A stretch of 64,000 nucleotides of DNA from Closterium sp. Naga37s-1 (lineage: Eukaryota > Streptophyta > Zygnematophyceae > Desmidiales > Closteriaceae), in assembly GCA_947471745.1 (NCBI GenBank), contig CANJKZ010000971.1, positions 1,360,001-1,424,000 of the forward strand, given 5' to 3'. Below, piece by piece: positions 45,701 through 54,555 of this stretch; positions within the stretch are counted from its first letter, which is position 1; the number at the start of each line of letters is the position of its first letter. The position numbers and the translations under genes were made by a program. Below the pieces are notes generated by a model. The model made no database searches. It saw only the letters and a list, made by a program, of their open reading frames with translations, and was not told the DNA's origin.

Positions 45701-46512
45701 AAGTGCCCCTCTGTCTGCCGCTCCCCATAGTGCAACTGCGTCCCCTCGGGCGAGGTCAGCTGAGGGGGAGAAGGGAAGAGAAGAGAAAGACTTTTGAGAA
45801 TTCTCAAAAGGGAAGTGGAAGGCAACCCAGAATGGGCTCCTCTATAAGCAATGTTGAAATCGCTTTTGAGAATTCTCAAAAGCGATTTCAAAGAGAAGTG
45901 GAAGACAGCCCAGAATCTCAAAAGCGATTTCAAAGAGAAGTGGAAGACAACCCAGAATGGGCTCCTCTATAAGCCACACCCTATACTGCAGCTGCTTTCT
46001 CCCGGGGGAAATCAGATGGAAGAAGGGGGGGAGGGGAGTGGAAGAAAAGGTGGGGAGCGGGGAGAGAGGACTGCTAGCTAGTCAACCCAAAATGCCACCC
46101 TGTATCTGCTGCTTTCCATCCCCTAGTGCTTGGTAGTTGGGCTTCAAAAGAATTTGTACTTCATAAGTGACGAATTTGTGAAGTGTACTGCTTGAGTGTA
46201 CTCGATACTTGCCTGCAAGTGTACTTTGAAAGGCGGCTCCGCATCTCCATCCTCCACGCCCACAACTCGATACGAGCCTGCTACTAACGCGTACTGAGGA
46301 ATCTCCTTGCTCACGCATTTGGCCTGCCGCGACACCTCCATTTGAAAAGAGTTGATCGCGCAAACTACTCGCGAATATGGAAGGAGGAGGAGGAGGAGGA
46401 GGAGGAGGAGGAGGAGGAGGGGCAAGAGGAGAAGGTGACTTCTGAATCTATTCGAAGGGATTGCGCTGCTGAAGGGTCTCGCGACGTGCTTGGCCCGTGG
46501 CGATACCGCCAT
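42788..46512 (-). CDS. p24/TMED (EMP24/GP25L) family cargo receptor
   Basis: Type I membrane protein of COPI/COPII vesicles that sorts cargo between ER and Golgi. Minus-strand exons in order: 46512-46213, 45759-45647, 44560-44413, 43423-43347, 42932-42788; all in phase, about 260 aa. A signal peptide (core of about 18 Leu, residues 27-44) is followed by a GOLD domain (LTSPEGTQLHYGERQTEGHF..AGDHTLCVWLS), a coiled-coil stretch (TFDSELQDLESMAASVADEL), one transmembrane helix (ISLASLLVCIALTALQF) and a tail ending HHKKLL, a KKXX-type COPI retrieval signal. Intron 1 has a GC donor (CAG|GCAAGT at 46,212-46,211). Family members are usually about 210-230 aa. The extra length is N-terminal, so initiation could be later. 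Introns hold many half-exon copies. Confidence 0.88.
43000..43295 (-). repeat. Tail copies of p24 exon 4
   Basis: About 43,005-43,065, 43,115-43,165 and 43,235-43,290 repeat the end of exon 4 (VADELEFFHER) with its GTGAG donor on the minus strand, progressively decayed away from the exon (43,347-43,423). A palindrome, TGAGACGTCTCA, lies at 43,310-43,330, between the nearest copy and the exon itself. Confidence 0.8.
43500..43665 (-). repeat. Two head copies of p24 exon 4
   Basis: 43,505-43,570 and 43,605-43,665 repeat the exon start on the minus strand (TFDSEL) with an upstream TTTCAG-type acceptor. They precede the complete exon in transcription order. Confidence 0.8.
43685..43985. repeat. 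Imperfect 48-65-bp CT-rich tandem repeat in p24 intron 3
   Basis: Five to six units containing CCTCACCTCTTCTACCCTCC and CTTCTTCTGCCCTCCCCTCT fill this part of the intron. No coding potential is claimed. Confidence 0.7.
44010..44345 (-). repeat. Tail copies of p24 exon 3, a palindrome and a CTCAC pentanucleotide run
   Basis: The exon 3 end (APRKEQVE) is repeated, decayed, at about 44,010-44,068, 44,098-44,158 and 44,270-44,335. The first two flank a GAGGCGCCTC palindrome at 44,069-44,088. About fourteen CTCAC pentamers occupy about 44,193-44,262. Confidence 0.75.
44573..44905. repeat. 72-bp tandem array with a palindrome in each unit
   Basis: Units start with ACACAGGGAATGTGCCTCGC (44,581, 44,653, 44,725, 44,797, 44,869). 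Each of the first four ends in TTTTTGAGACGTCTCAAAAA (centres near 44,636, 44,708, 44,780 and 44,852). The array lies exactly between the real head of p24 exon 3 (acceptor at 44,561-44,562) and a second copy of that head at 44,893-44,950. Confidence 0.9.
45185..45260 (-). repeat. Further decayed head copy of p24 exon 3
   Basis: The minus strand reads CTGCTCAGAGGGACTGAGAG, matching the exon 3 acceptor and first codons (CTTCTCAG|AGGCACAGAG), about 650 bp upstream of the real exon in transcription order. Confidence 0.6.
45340..45580 (-). repeat. Three tail copies of p24 exon 2
   Basis: Minus-strand copies of the exon 2 end (AGDHTLCVWLSR) with the CCAG|GTGGG donor lie at about 45,340-45,385, 45,435-45,475 and 45,530-45,575, downstream in transcription order of the real exon (45,647-45,759). 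Confidence 0.85.
45785..45975. repeat. Duplicated segment around two GAATTC-centred palindromes
   Basis: CTTTTGAGAATTCTCAAAAG is a perfect palindrome at 45,791-45,810, and a 38-bp perfect palindrome with the same core lies at 45,854-45,891. The sequence AGAAGTGGAAGACAACCCAG and its neighbours, up to CTCCTCTATAAG, is repeated around them (45,810-45,850, 45,892-45,915 and 45,930-45,972). Confidence 0.85.
46383..46420. repeat. GGA/CTC microsatellite encoding the p24 signal-peptide leucines
   Basis: About a dozen GGA (plus) = CTC/CCT (minus) repeats lie inside p24 exon 1 and are translated as an uninterrupted Leu run, the hydrophobic core of the signal peptide. Confidence 0.85.
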
Positions 46513-47221
46513 TTGAACGTGCTGACGGGACCTCTCAGCACGTCTCCGCCAATCGTGCGAGGTATCGGCGGATAGGGGAGAAGGAGGAGCACGACCAGTG
46601 GGAGGTGGTGATGTTGATTCGGCCTTCGCTACTCTGTTACGAGTAACCTGGTAACCAGTCCATAACTGTCCGTTGCTTTGATTAGTTGTTGTGGAGAGAC
46701 TGGTGGACAAGGATCAGGAGAGGAGGTGTGGTCATCCCCGCTAATGTCTCATTTATCGATTCGGCGTTATAACGGAGCAGATTTTCATTCTTTTAACGAA
46801 TTTGTGCTAGCGACGCTTACTGGAAAGACTCTACATCAGCAGGACATGCGCATAATGCGGGAGGAGACATCAGAAGTGATTAGAACCATGCCGTAATTAG
46901 CGGCTCGGGCCGACCAGGGCTGAGGATAAAAACACTACCACCAACCATCATGCCAATCTGGTCTGCGGACTCGTGCGAAGTTTCGCATCTCTCGCGATTA
47001 TCGAGGAGATGGCATTTAGGCACCAGATATGTTACAATGCAACTAACCGAGCATGACGCTCGCTGTACGCCAGACAGAACTCCTCGGAACAAAAGCTGAT
47101 ACCTAATGTGGAGCACAAGAAAATGAAATATTTACAATTATAGCATATATACACAAGCTATTTACATGACGGCCAGACAAACAAGTGTTTTTTTTCCTGT
47201 ACAAGGGGCACATAGACACAT
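46513..47221. other. Intergenic region between the p24 start and the LCIB stop
   Basis: About 0.7 kb with no recognisable gene. It carries the p24 promoter and the LCIB 3' end, both on the minus strand. Nothing repetitive stands out. Confidence 0.5.
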
Positions 47222-50200
47222 TCAGATGCTTGCAGCAAGACCCTCTGCCGCAATGCTTGGCCTGTTTCCCTCCAACTCAAGGTCGTATCGCTGGCCTCGC
47301 ACAACAGCGTACATCAAATCAGGCGCGATGTAATCGCATGTGCGCTCAATCCGGAATGGCTCCCCTGGGACCTGCACACACCAAAGAGTACACCACATGA
47401 ACAACTTTTTAGACAGCCATAAGTAGAGGCTGTGATAAACAATATGCATTTGATCATGCATGCATTGCATATACGCACTGCATATGGGCTATATGGGTGT
47501 TATATGGATGTTACGTACCTGATTTCCAGAGTGTATCTGGACACCTGTAATGACAGCATAGTCAGCGGTAGCAGGATCCACTGTAAGCGATATAAGCTTC
47601 TCCAGGTCCTCGTTAATAGCAGCTAGAGCCGCCCGTGTGACCTGTACAAGTGACAAAGGTGGGCCGCCATTGGTCACCTGGAAAAGGCAGGGAAGAAAAC
47701 AGAGGAGGAAGAAAGGACCTGAAATGAATGAAAGGAACGGAAGGGTGGGGGAAAGGAACAAAGGAGGGATACGGAGAGAGCAGGGGAAAGGAGGGACGGG
47801 AAATGGAGGAAGTGGAACAAGGGAGGGGAAAGGGAGCACATGCTCTCTAAGGGAATATTCAACTTATTGAAACAGATTTCCATCATGTTAACCGCCTTGT
47901 TCACCACCACCACATTCTCCTCATAACAATAATTTTCCTGCCACAAGCCCTACACGCACACCCCTTTCCCCTTCCCTCAACTCCCTTCCCCTCCTCTACC
48001 GACCACACACACACCTTGCTGGCCACTTTCCTTCTTGGGCAGCACGTACTCCTCGTCACAAGGGTCCTCCTGCGTCCCCTCATCTACATTCAGATCGGCA
48101 CACCGTGCTAGCGACATTCTTCTTGAGCAGCATGTACTCCTCGTCAAACGGGTCCCCCTGCGTCCCCTTGGCCTCGTTCCACTCTCCCTGACTGCAGGCA
48201 ACCCCACCCATCTCGACCGCATCAAACCTACCAGCATCGCCCACACACGCACCTTGCTGGCAACCTTCTTCTTGAGCAGCACGTACTCCTCGTCAAATGG
48301 GTCCTCCTGCGTCCCCTTGGCCTCGTTCAGGTCGGTTTGAATCGCAATCAGCGCGCCACACGCACTTGACGGCCGCCCCCTGCCTCTCCGCAGCAGCGAG
48401 CCCACCTCGCCAGACTCGCCAATGGACACGTGTGGGAAGGCGAAGAATATGACTGCAGGGGAGCAAGGAACGAACGGAAAGGGAGAACAGACAAGGGGAG
48501 AGAAAGAGGTGTGTTAGAGAGGTAGGCTTTGCCCCCTGCCTCGCCGCAGCAACAAGCCCACCTCTCCCGATTTGCCGATTCGCTGATGTGCAGGAAGGCG
48601 AAGAAAATGTCTGAAGCGACATGGGACAAAAGCAGGGAGATAGCAGGAAATGCGAGAGAAAGGGGTTTGTTGCAGCAAGAAGCCATCCTTGCCAGGCTCA
48701 CTGATGGACACAAGGGGGAAGGCGAATACGATACCTGTAGGGGACGAGGAGAGAGGCAGACGAATGTTTTGGGCCTCGTCTTGCTGTAGTTCACACCCAC
48801 CCTGATCTCTCCCTCCCTAGTTGCCATAATCTCTACTCACATCGCTCAGGCAGAGTCCCATCCGGCTCCCTGAATTCCGGGGAGTGTGACATGGCGGCCT
48901 TAAAGCCCCTCTTGCCGCGGTTTACCAGCCCTCCCAGGGTTGACGGGAATTGAAGCAGAGGTGAGCAGCCAGCATGCTGTAAGAACCATACAAGACACTC
49001 ACATCTCTCACGCAGAGTCCCGTCAGGCTCTCTGAACTCTGGCGAGTGCGACATGGCGGCCTTAAAGCCCGTCTTGCCGCAATTCACCAGCCCTCCCAGG
49101 CCCGACAGGTTGAAGGAGAGTCCGAATTGCCGGTCGATCAGGCTCACCACCGGGCGGCACACCTCGTCTCGACATGTGTTCCCCAGAGCGATGCTATTGG
49201 TCCTGGGAGAGGGGGAGAGGTTAGAGTGGGGAAGAGGTGGGAGTGGGGAAGAGGCGGGAGTGGGAAAGAGGTGGGAGTGGGACGAGGAGGAAGAGGGGGA
49301 GGACGAAGAGAGGCGAGTTTATGACTCATGGGGAAGTGTTATGACTCATGGGGAGAGACGTCTCAAAACATCACTTTTATCACGTGGCTAAAAGAAGGAG
49401 TATGCCTTCTGCGATGTTTTGAGACGTCTCAAAACATCACTTTTATCACGTGGCTAAAAGAAGGAGTATGCCTTGTGCGATGTTTTGAGACGTCTCAAAA
49501 CATCACTTTTATCACGTGGCTAAAAGAAGGAGTATGCCTTCTGCGATGTTTTGAGACGTCTCAAAACATCACTTTTATCACGTGGCTAAAAGAAGGAGTA
49601 TGCCTTCTGCGATGTTTTGAGACGTCTCAAAACATCACTTTTATCACGTGGCTAAAAGAAGGAGTATGCCTTCTGCGATGTTTTGAGACGTCTCAAAACA
49701 TCACTTTTATCACGTGGCTAAAAGAAGGAGTATGCCTTCTGCGATGTTTTGAGACGTCTCAAAACATCACTTTTATCACGTGGCTAAAAGAAGGAGTATG
49801 CCTTGTGCGATGTTTTGAGACGTCTCAAAACATCACTTTTATCACGTGGCTAAAAGAAGGAGTATGCCTTCTGCGATGTTTTGAGACGTCTCAAAACATC
49901 ACTTGTATCACGTGGCTAAAAGAAGGAGTATGCCTTCTGCGATGTTTTGAGACGTCTCAAAACATCACTTTTATCACGTGGCTAAAAGAAGGAGTATGCC
50001 TTCTGCGATGTTTTGAGACGTCTCAAAACATCACTTTTATCACGTGGCTAAAAGAAGGAGTACGCCTTCTGCGATGTTTTGAGACGTCTCAAAACATCAC
50101 TTTTATCACGTGGCTAAAAGAAGGAGTATGCCTTCTGCGATGTTTTGAGACGTCTCAAAACATCACTTTTATCACGTGGCTAAAAGAAGGAGTATGCCTT

Positions 50201-52194
50201 CTGCGACGACTCAAAAGTCACCTCCTCGGGCGTCACACCTCATCACAACATGCGCTCACCAGAGAGATGCTGTTGGTCCTGAGAGGAGGGGGGGTGAGAG
50301 TGAGAGGATGGAGAGAGAGGGAGGACGGCAGGGAAGAAGAGAGAGGGGGAGGAAGGCGGAATGAGAAGTTCTGGGACTATCTCAAAGCTCACTTCGGCCA
50401 TAAGGCAGCAGTCATGGGAGGCGGAGACGGCGGCGGAAGAGGAGGGGGAGGGGAAGATATGGAAAAAGAGAAAGGGGGTGACGGAGCAGTGGAAAAGGTG
50501 AGAGGGGAAAAAGAAGAGGCGCGTGGGGGTGAAAAAAAGAGGAGGGAAACGAGGAAGAGATGAGGATGGAAAAAGACGAAGTTGGTGAGACAGTCAGAGA
50601 TACTTGTCCTCTGTCCCACCAACCTCGTCCTTTTTCATCCCCATCTCTTTCTCGTTTCCCACCATTTTCTCCACCTCTCCCTCCCCCCCCCATCTCTTTC
50701 TCCATTTTCCGTATCTTCCCCTCCACCTGCAGTCTCTTCAGCAAACCTCTTTACTCTTCCACCTTTCATTCTCCGCAGCTGCAGCTCTCTGCGCTTCCTT
50801 TTGACGAGAGGAAGAGGTGAGAGAAGGGAAAAGGTGCGGGAGGGGAAGAGGTGAGGGAGGGGAAGAGGTGAGGGAGGAGAAGAGGTGGGAGAGGGAAAAA
50901 GGTGGAAGAGGGGGAGGACGAGGAGAGGCGTGTTTATGACTCAAGGCACACCTTCTAGCGGTGTGCATTCACCAAAGCAAAGCTATTGGTCCTGGATGGT
51001 GGAGAGAGAAGCAGGACAGAAGCAGGAGAGAGAAAAGGGGAACTGGAAAGTTACTATCTGTTTTATTTCAGCACCTCTCACCTCTTGAAGCCCAGATTTC
51101 TGAGCGCGGCGATGCACGTCTTGATGCTAACTTTGCTCAACGCCTCACCTCTTAAAGCCCAGCTTGCTCAGCTCAGTAGCAACCGCCCTCAGAAACGCCT
51201 CCTCCTGCACAGCTCGGGGGAAGGTGGCGGCCATTGTTGCCAAAGCTTCTGGTGCCGCCTGCAAAGGTTTGAGCGAAAGGGAGGTACGATTATGGGAAGT
51301 GGGAGAGCGGGAAGCGGGAGAAAGGGAGGGGGGAGCAAGAAGTTGGGAAGAAATAAACAAAACTCCTGCACAGCTCGGGGGAAGGTGGCGGCCATTGTTG
51401 CCAGAAGTTCTGGTGCCGCCTGCAAAGGTTTGAGGGAAAAGTGGGGGAAGAGCGATAGAGGTGCAGGAAATTGACTGTCGAAAATTATTCAAATATCTGC
51501 GCCCTAGGGGACTAAAACAACAGCAACAATGAAAAAAACAAGCACAAAAATAATATCTAGAGTTGCTTGCTTACACTGGTAGCGCGCGGCACGATTCCGC
51601 TGGGAGGGTCTAGCGGAACCATCACGGGGGGGGAAGGGGGGGTTGTGGTGGAAGGCGCCCGCGTTGCTTACACTGGTAGCGCGCGGCACGATTCCGCTGG
51701 GAGGGTCGTGCGGAACCATGGGCCCATGGGAGTATGGGTGGGTTGGTGGATGTGTGTGGGGGGGGACGATGGCGGGGGAAGGGGGCAGTGGTTGGCAAGG
51801 CGCGCGTGTTGCTTACACTGGTAGCGCGCGGCACGATTCCGCTGGGAGGGTCCAGCGGAACCATGACTGGGCGGATTGCGGACGGTGATAAGGCGTTCCG
51901 CAGCGCGAGATAAGCGGCGGAGCCCAGAGCGCCCGCCACGAGCGACGACGTCGCGATGCTGCTGCTGCTGCTGTTCGCGAGCGTATTCGCAGGAGTTATC
52001 AGCGACGGTGGAACCGGGGATTGCGAAACGCTGGCGATGTGATGCACCTCCGGCGAAAATCTGTGCGACGAAGGAGGGGAGGTGCTTGTTTCGCGAGAAG
52101 CTCCAGAGGCGTCGGCGGCGACGTCATCGCAAAAATGTTGGGGGTGTTGTGAATGGGGTGGTCCATCGGACCACTTTTCTCGATGGTTTCCCAT
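47222..52194 (-). CDS. LCIB-family (low-CO2-inducible B) theta-type carbonic anhydrase
   Basis: LCIB proteins interconvert CO2 and bicarbonate around the chloroplast and pyrenoid of algae, recapturing leaked CO2. Minus-strand exons in order: 52194-51817, 51258-51149, 49202-49003, 48452-48253, 47677-47519, 47371-47222; all GT-AG and in phase, 398 aa, a normal size. Conserved blocks are NSIALGNTCRDEVCRP (exon 3), FNLSGLGGLVNCGKTGFKAA and MSHSPEF (exon 3), IFFAFPHVSI and SSACGALIAI (exon 4), DYAVITGVQIHSGNQ (exon 5) and FRIERTCDYIAP..MYAVV (exon 6). The CRDE cysteine and the SHSP and FPHV histidines, the presumed zinc ligands of the family, are present. The first ~125 residues are Ser/Ala-rich and may target the plastid. 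Intron 2 holds the 66-bp palindrome array. Confidence 0.9.
48020..48175 (-). repeat. Two tail copies of LCIB exon 4
   Basis: Minus-strand copies of GTQEDPFDEEYVLLKK (about 48,105-48,170 and 48,020-48,085) lie downstream in transcription order of the real exon end at 48,253. Confidence 0.85.
48530..48745 (-). repeat. Two head copies of LCIB exon 4
   Basis: Copies of the exon start at about 48,680-48,740 (IVFAFPLVSISEPGKDG) and 48,530-48,622 (IFFAFLHISES) precede the complete exon in transcription order. Each has its own pyrimidine tract and AG. Confidence 0.85.
48836..48965 (-). repeat. Tail copy of LCIB exon 3
   Basis: FKAAMSHSPEFREPDGTLPE with donor is repeated about 150 bp downstream of the real exon 3 end in transcription order. 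The copy carries R for T/K in the glycine-rich segment and one residue change near its end. Confidence 0.85.
49209..49325. repeat. Purine-rich GGGAAGAGGTGGGAGTG repeat next to LCIB exon 3
   Basis: Several imperfect GGGAAGAGGYGGGAGTG units sit just upstream (minus strand) of the exon 3 acceptor, so the transcript has a long pyrimidine tract there. Similar units recur at 50,280-50,370 and 50,815-50,930 next to head copies of the exon. Confidence 0.6.
49353..50210. repeat. 66-bp tandem array, 13 copies, palindrome in each unit, in LCIB intron 2
   Basis: Thirteen 66-bp units (858 bp). Each contains a 26-bp perfect palindrome built on TTTTGAGACGTCTCAAAA extended by GATG/CATC, plus TATCACGTGGCTAAAAGAAG. 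Units two and seven share the same variant (CTTGTG for CTTCTG), suggesting a five-unit block duplication. The array is flanked by copies of the LCIB exon 3 head (real at 49,150-49,202; copy at 50,222-50,283; another near 50,945-51,000). The plus strand is open through it only because 66 is a multiple of three. Confidence 0.92.
51355..51435 (-). repeat. Head copy of LCIB exon 2
   Basis: The minus strand reads CTTTGCAG then codons for AAPE.LATMAATFPRAVQE, matching the exon 2 start (51,258), about 170 bp upstream of it in transcription order. Confidence 0.85.
51560..51725 (-). repeat. Two tail copies of LCIB exon 1
   Basis: VPLDPPSGIVPRATS plus the AGT|GTAAGC donor is repeated at about 51,660-51,720 and 51,567-51,625, after the real exon end at 51,817. 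All three donors are intact. Confidence 0.88.
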
Positions 52195-53170
52195 CGTTGT
52201 AAGTTGCTGTATATAACCTGTGCCTGCGTTTGGGGGCAACGTGGCAATTTTGGTACCACGATCAACCCTGTTTTGCCCATTCTGCGTGCAATAAAATGTA
52301 TCTGGCTGCTTCCAGGAATGTGCGATCGTTTGATCCACGGACAAGATTCCAAGCGATTTGTTAAACGGTTTAGATCATGCCTCTGATTGATACCGCTTCT
52401 CGCGTCGCACTTCGTGCCGCATTTGTTTCGAAGAGTTGGATGCTCGATGTTTCTTCATTGTTTTTAGACGTTCGATGTATCGAGGATCTACGGCTCAAAT
52501 GTTCTGGTCGCTGTGGGATTTCCAACGTGGCCCTTTTCTGGAGGGATTCGTTACGTGCCTCTGGTTCATCCCGGTTTATGGGCAGCGCGAAAGTTCTGAC
52601 TCAGTCTGAACGGCTACTGGCGATATTTCTGTGGGGGTAACGCGAAAAGAGTTTCGTCAACACGCGCTTGCGAAAGAATTCTGGTAATGTTGGCGACCGA
52701 GTTTCTGCACAGGACCTGTAAACTAAATCGCCAGGCATGGCAACTGTGTTTGTTGCCTATTTATGAATGTTACAGCAGTGACTGCAGATTCCTATAACAG
52801 AATTGGTAGGATAACTGAGTCCAAATTGCAACTCCAAACTTAATAATCAATCGCTTAAAATCTAGCATATGATCGAATTAGGCTAACCCTGCATCCCTTA
52901 TTACAGACCATATGCAACAACATGGGGAAGAGCGCTTGATTAGATTTGTCTACGTATATTTATTGGATAAGAGCGAGTGATCTGATTCATTTGTAAGTTT
53001 TTTGGGATTACACGTGATCATTTAGGTTTGTTTTTTAATACCAGGGTGTGTTTCAAACTCCTCTGTAACTACGAGCAATGTTGCAACAATAGTCTCCAAA
53101 AAGAAGATGTGTTGTGAACATTATTGTCTAGTTGTCGACTACAAAAGAGCGAGCGACATGATTCATATGA
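52195..53170. other. Upstream region of the LCIB gene; no gene recognised
   Basis: About 1 kb that includes the LCIB promoter. Short open frames occur (for example 52,377-52,640 plus) but show no family I recognise. Inducibility by low CO2 is known for the family; no element for it could be identified here. Confidence 0.45.
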
Positions 53171-53189
53171 ATGCTGCTTTTTTATTACG

Positions 53190-54145
53190 TGTTGGTTGTT
53201 GTCGTCGTCGTCGCTGCTGCTGTTGTCGCTGATGTCGTTGTCGTCCTTGTTGGCGTCGTCGGTTTCGTTGTCGTCGTCGTCGTCGCCGTCGTGTCGCTGT
53301 CGCGTTGTCGTTGTGGTTGTCCTAGCGGTCGTCGTCGTCGTCATCGTCATCGTCGTCGGCGTGGTCGTCGTCGTTGTTGTTTTCGTTATTGACGTTGTTC
53401 TTGTCGCCATTCTTGTCGTCGTCGTTCTTGTCGTCGTCGTTGCCGTCGTTGTTGCTGTCGTTGTTGTTGTCGTTGTTGCTGGCGTTGCTGTTGTTGTCGC
53501 TGTTGTTGTTGTTGCTGTCGTTGCTGTTGTTGCTGTTGTGATTGTTGCTGTCGTTGCTGATGTCGTTGCTGTTGTCGTCGTTGCTATCGTTGTTATTGTC
53601 GGTCGTGGTCGTGGTTAATGTCGTGGTTGTCGTCGTGGTCGTCGTCGTTATCGTCGTCGTTGTTGTCAACGTTGTTGTCGTCGTCGTTTTTGTCGTCGTC
53701 GTTGCCGTCGTTGTTGCTGTCGTTGTTGTTGTCGTTGTTGCTGGCGTTGTTGCTGGCGTTGCTGTTGTTGTCGCTGTTGTTGCTGTTGCTGTCGTTGCTG
53801 CTGTTGCTGTTGTGGTTGTTGCTGTCATTGTTGCTGTCGTTGCTGTTGTCGTCGTTGCTATCGTCGTTATTGTCGGTCGTGGTCGTGGTTAATGTCGTGG
53901 TTGTCGTCGTGGTCGTCGTCGTTATCATCGTCGTTGTTGTCGACGTTGTTGTCGTCGTCGTTGTTGCTGTCGTTGTTGCCGTCGATGTTGCAGTGGTTGT
54001 TGCAGTCGGTGTTGTCGTCGGTGCTGTCGTGTCATTGCTGTCGACGTGGTTGTTCTCGTCGTTGCTGTCGTCGTGGTGGTTGTTGTTGTCGTGGTTGTTG
54101 TTGTTGTTGTTGTTGTTGTTGTCGCGGTTGTTATTGTTGTCGTGG

Positions 54146-54244
<99 letters not shown>

Positions 54245-54285
54245 CGGTCGCGGTCGTTGTCGCAGTCGCGGTCGCGGTCTATCGC
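53190..54285. repeat. Degenerate GTT/GTC/GCT trinucleotide repeat, about 1.1 kb
   Basis: Nearly pure runs of GTN triplets on the plus strand. A block of about 280 bp is present twice, with GTGGTCGTGGTTAATGTCGT at both 53,600 and 53,880. Ends are purest (GTTGTT at 54,095-54,190; GTCGTT at 54,190-54,245). All frames are open with poly-Val, Leu, Cys, Asn or Thr runs, so none is called a gene. Confidence 0.9.
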
Positions 54286-54555
54286 CTCTATCGCCTTTCC
54301 GCCCGTCATTCCGCCCTCTATCGCCTTTCCGCCCGTCATTCCGCCCTCTATCGCCTTTCCGCCCGTCATTCCGCCCTCTATCGCGTTTCCGCCCGTCATT
54401 CCGCCCTCTATCGCGTTTCCGCCCGTCATTCCGCCCTCTATCGCGTTTCCGCCCGTCATTCCGCCCTGTATCGCCTTTCCGCCCGTCATTCCGCCCTCTA
54501 TCGCCTTTCCGCCCGTCATTCCGCCCTCTATCGCCTTTCCGCCCGTCATTCCGAG
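54285..54555. repeat. 30-bp tandem array, about nine copies
   Basis: Unit TATCGCCTTTCCGCCCGTCA then TTCCGCCCTC; three consecutive units carry GCG for GCC and one carries CTG for CTC. It follows the trinucleotide block directly and fades into related CATTCCGCC-rich sequence up to about 55,030. Confidence 0.92.

Noticed and set aside
47840-47937. An extra LCIB exon coding ENYCYEENVVVVNKAVNMME
   Set aside because: The acceptor looks good and the frame is open, but I found no donor that keeps phase, and exon 4 joins directly to 47,677 with a normal LCIB sequence. It may be an unused or alternative exon.
49353-50210. CRISPR array (palindromic repeats at regular spacing)
   Set aside because: The spacers are all the same sequence, there are no cas genes and the setting is a eukaryotic intron. 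It is a tandem repeat.
49328-50563. A 411-residue plus-strand frame with a 22-residue repeat
   Set aside because: It is produced by the 66-bp palindrome array inside an intron of the minus-strand LCIB gene. No conserved domain is present.
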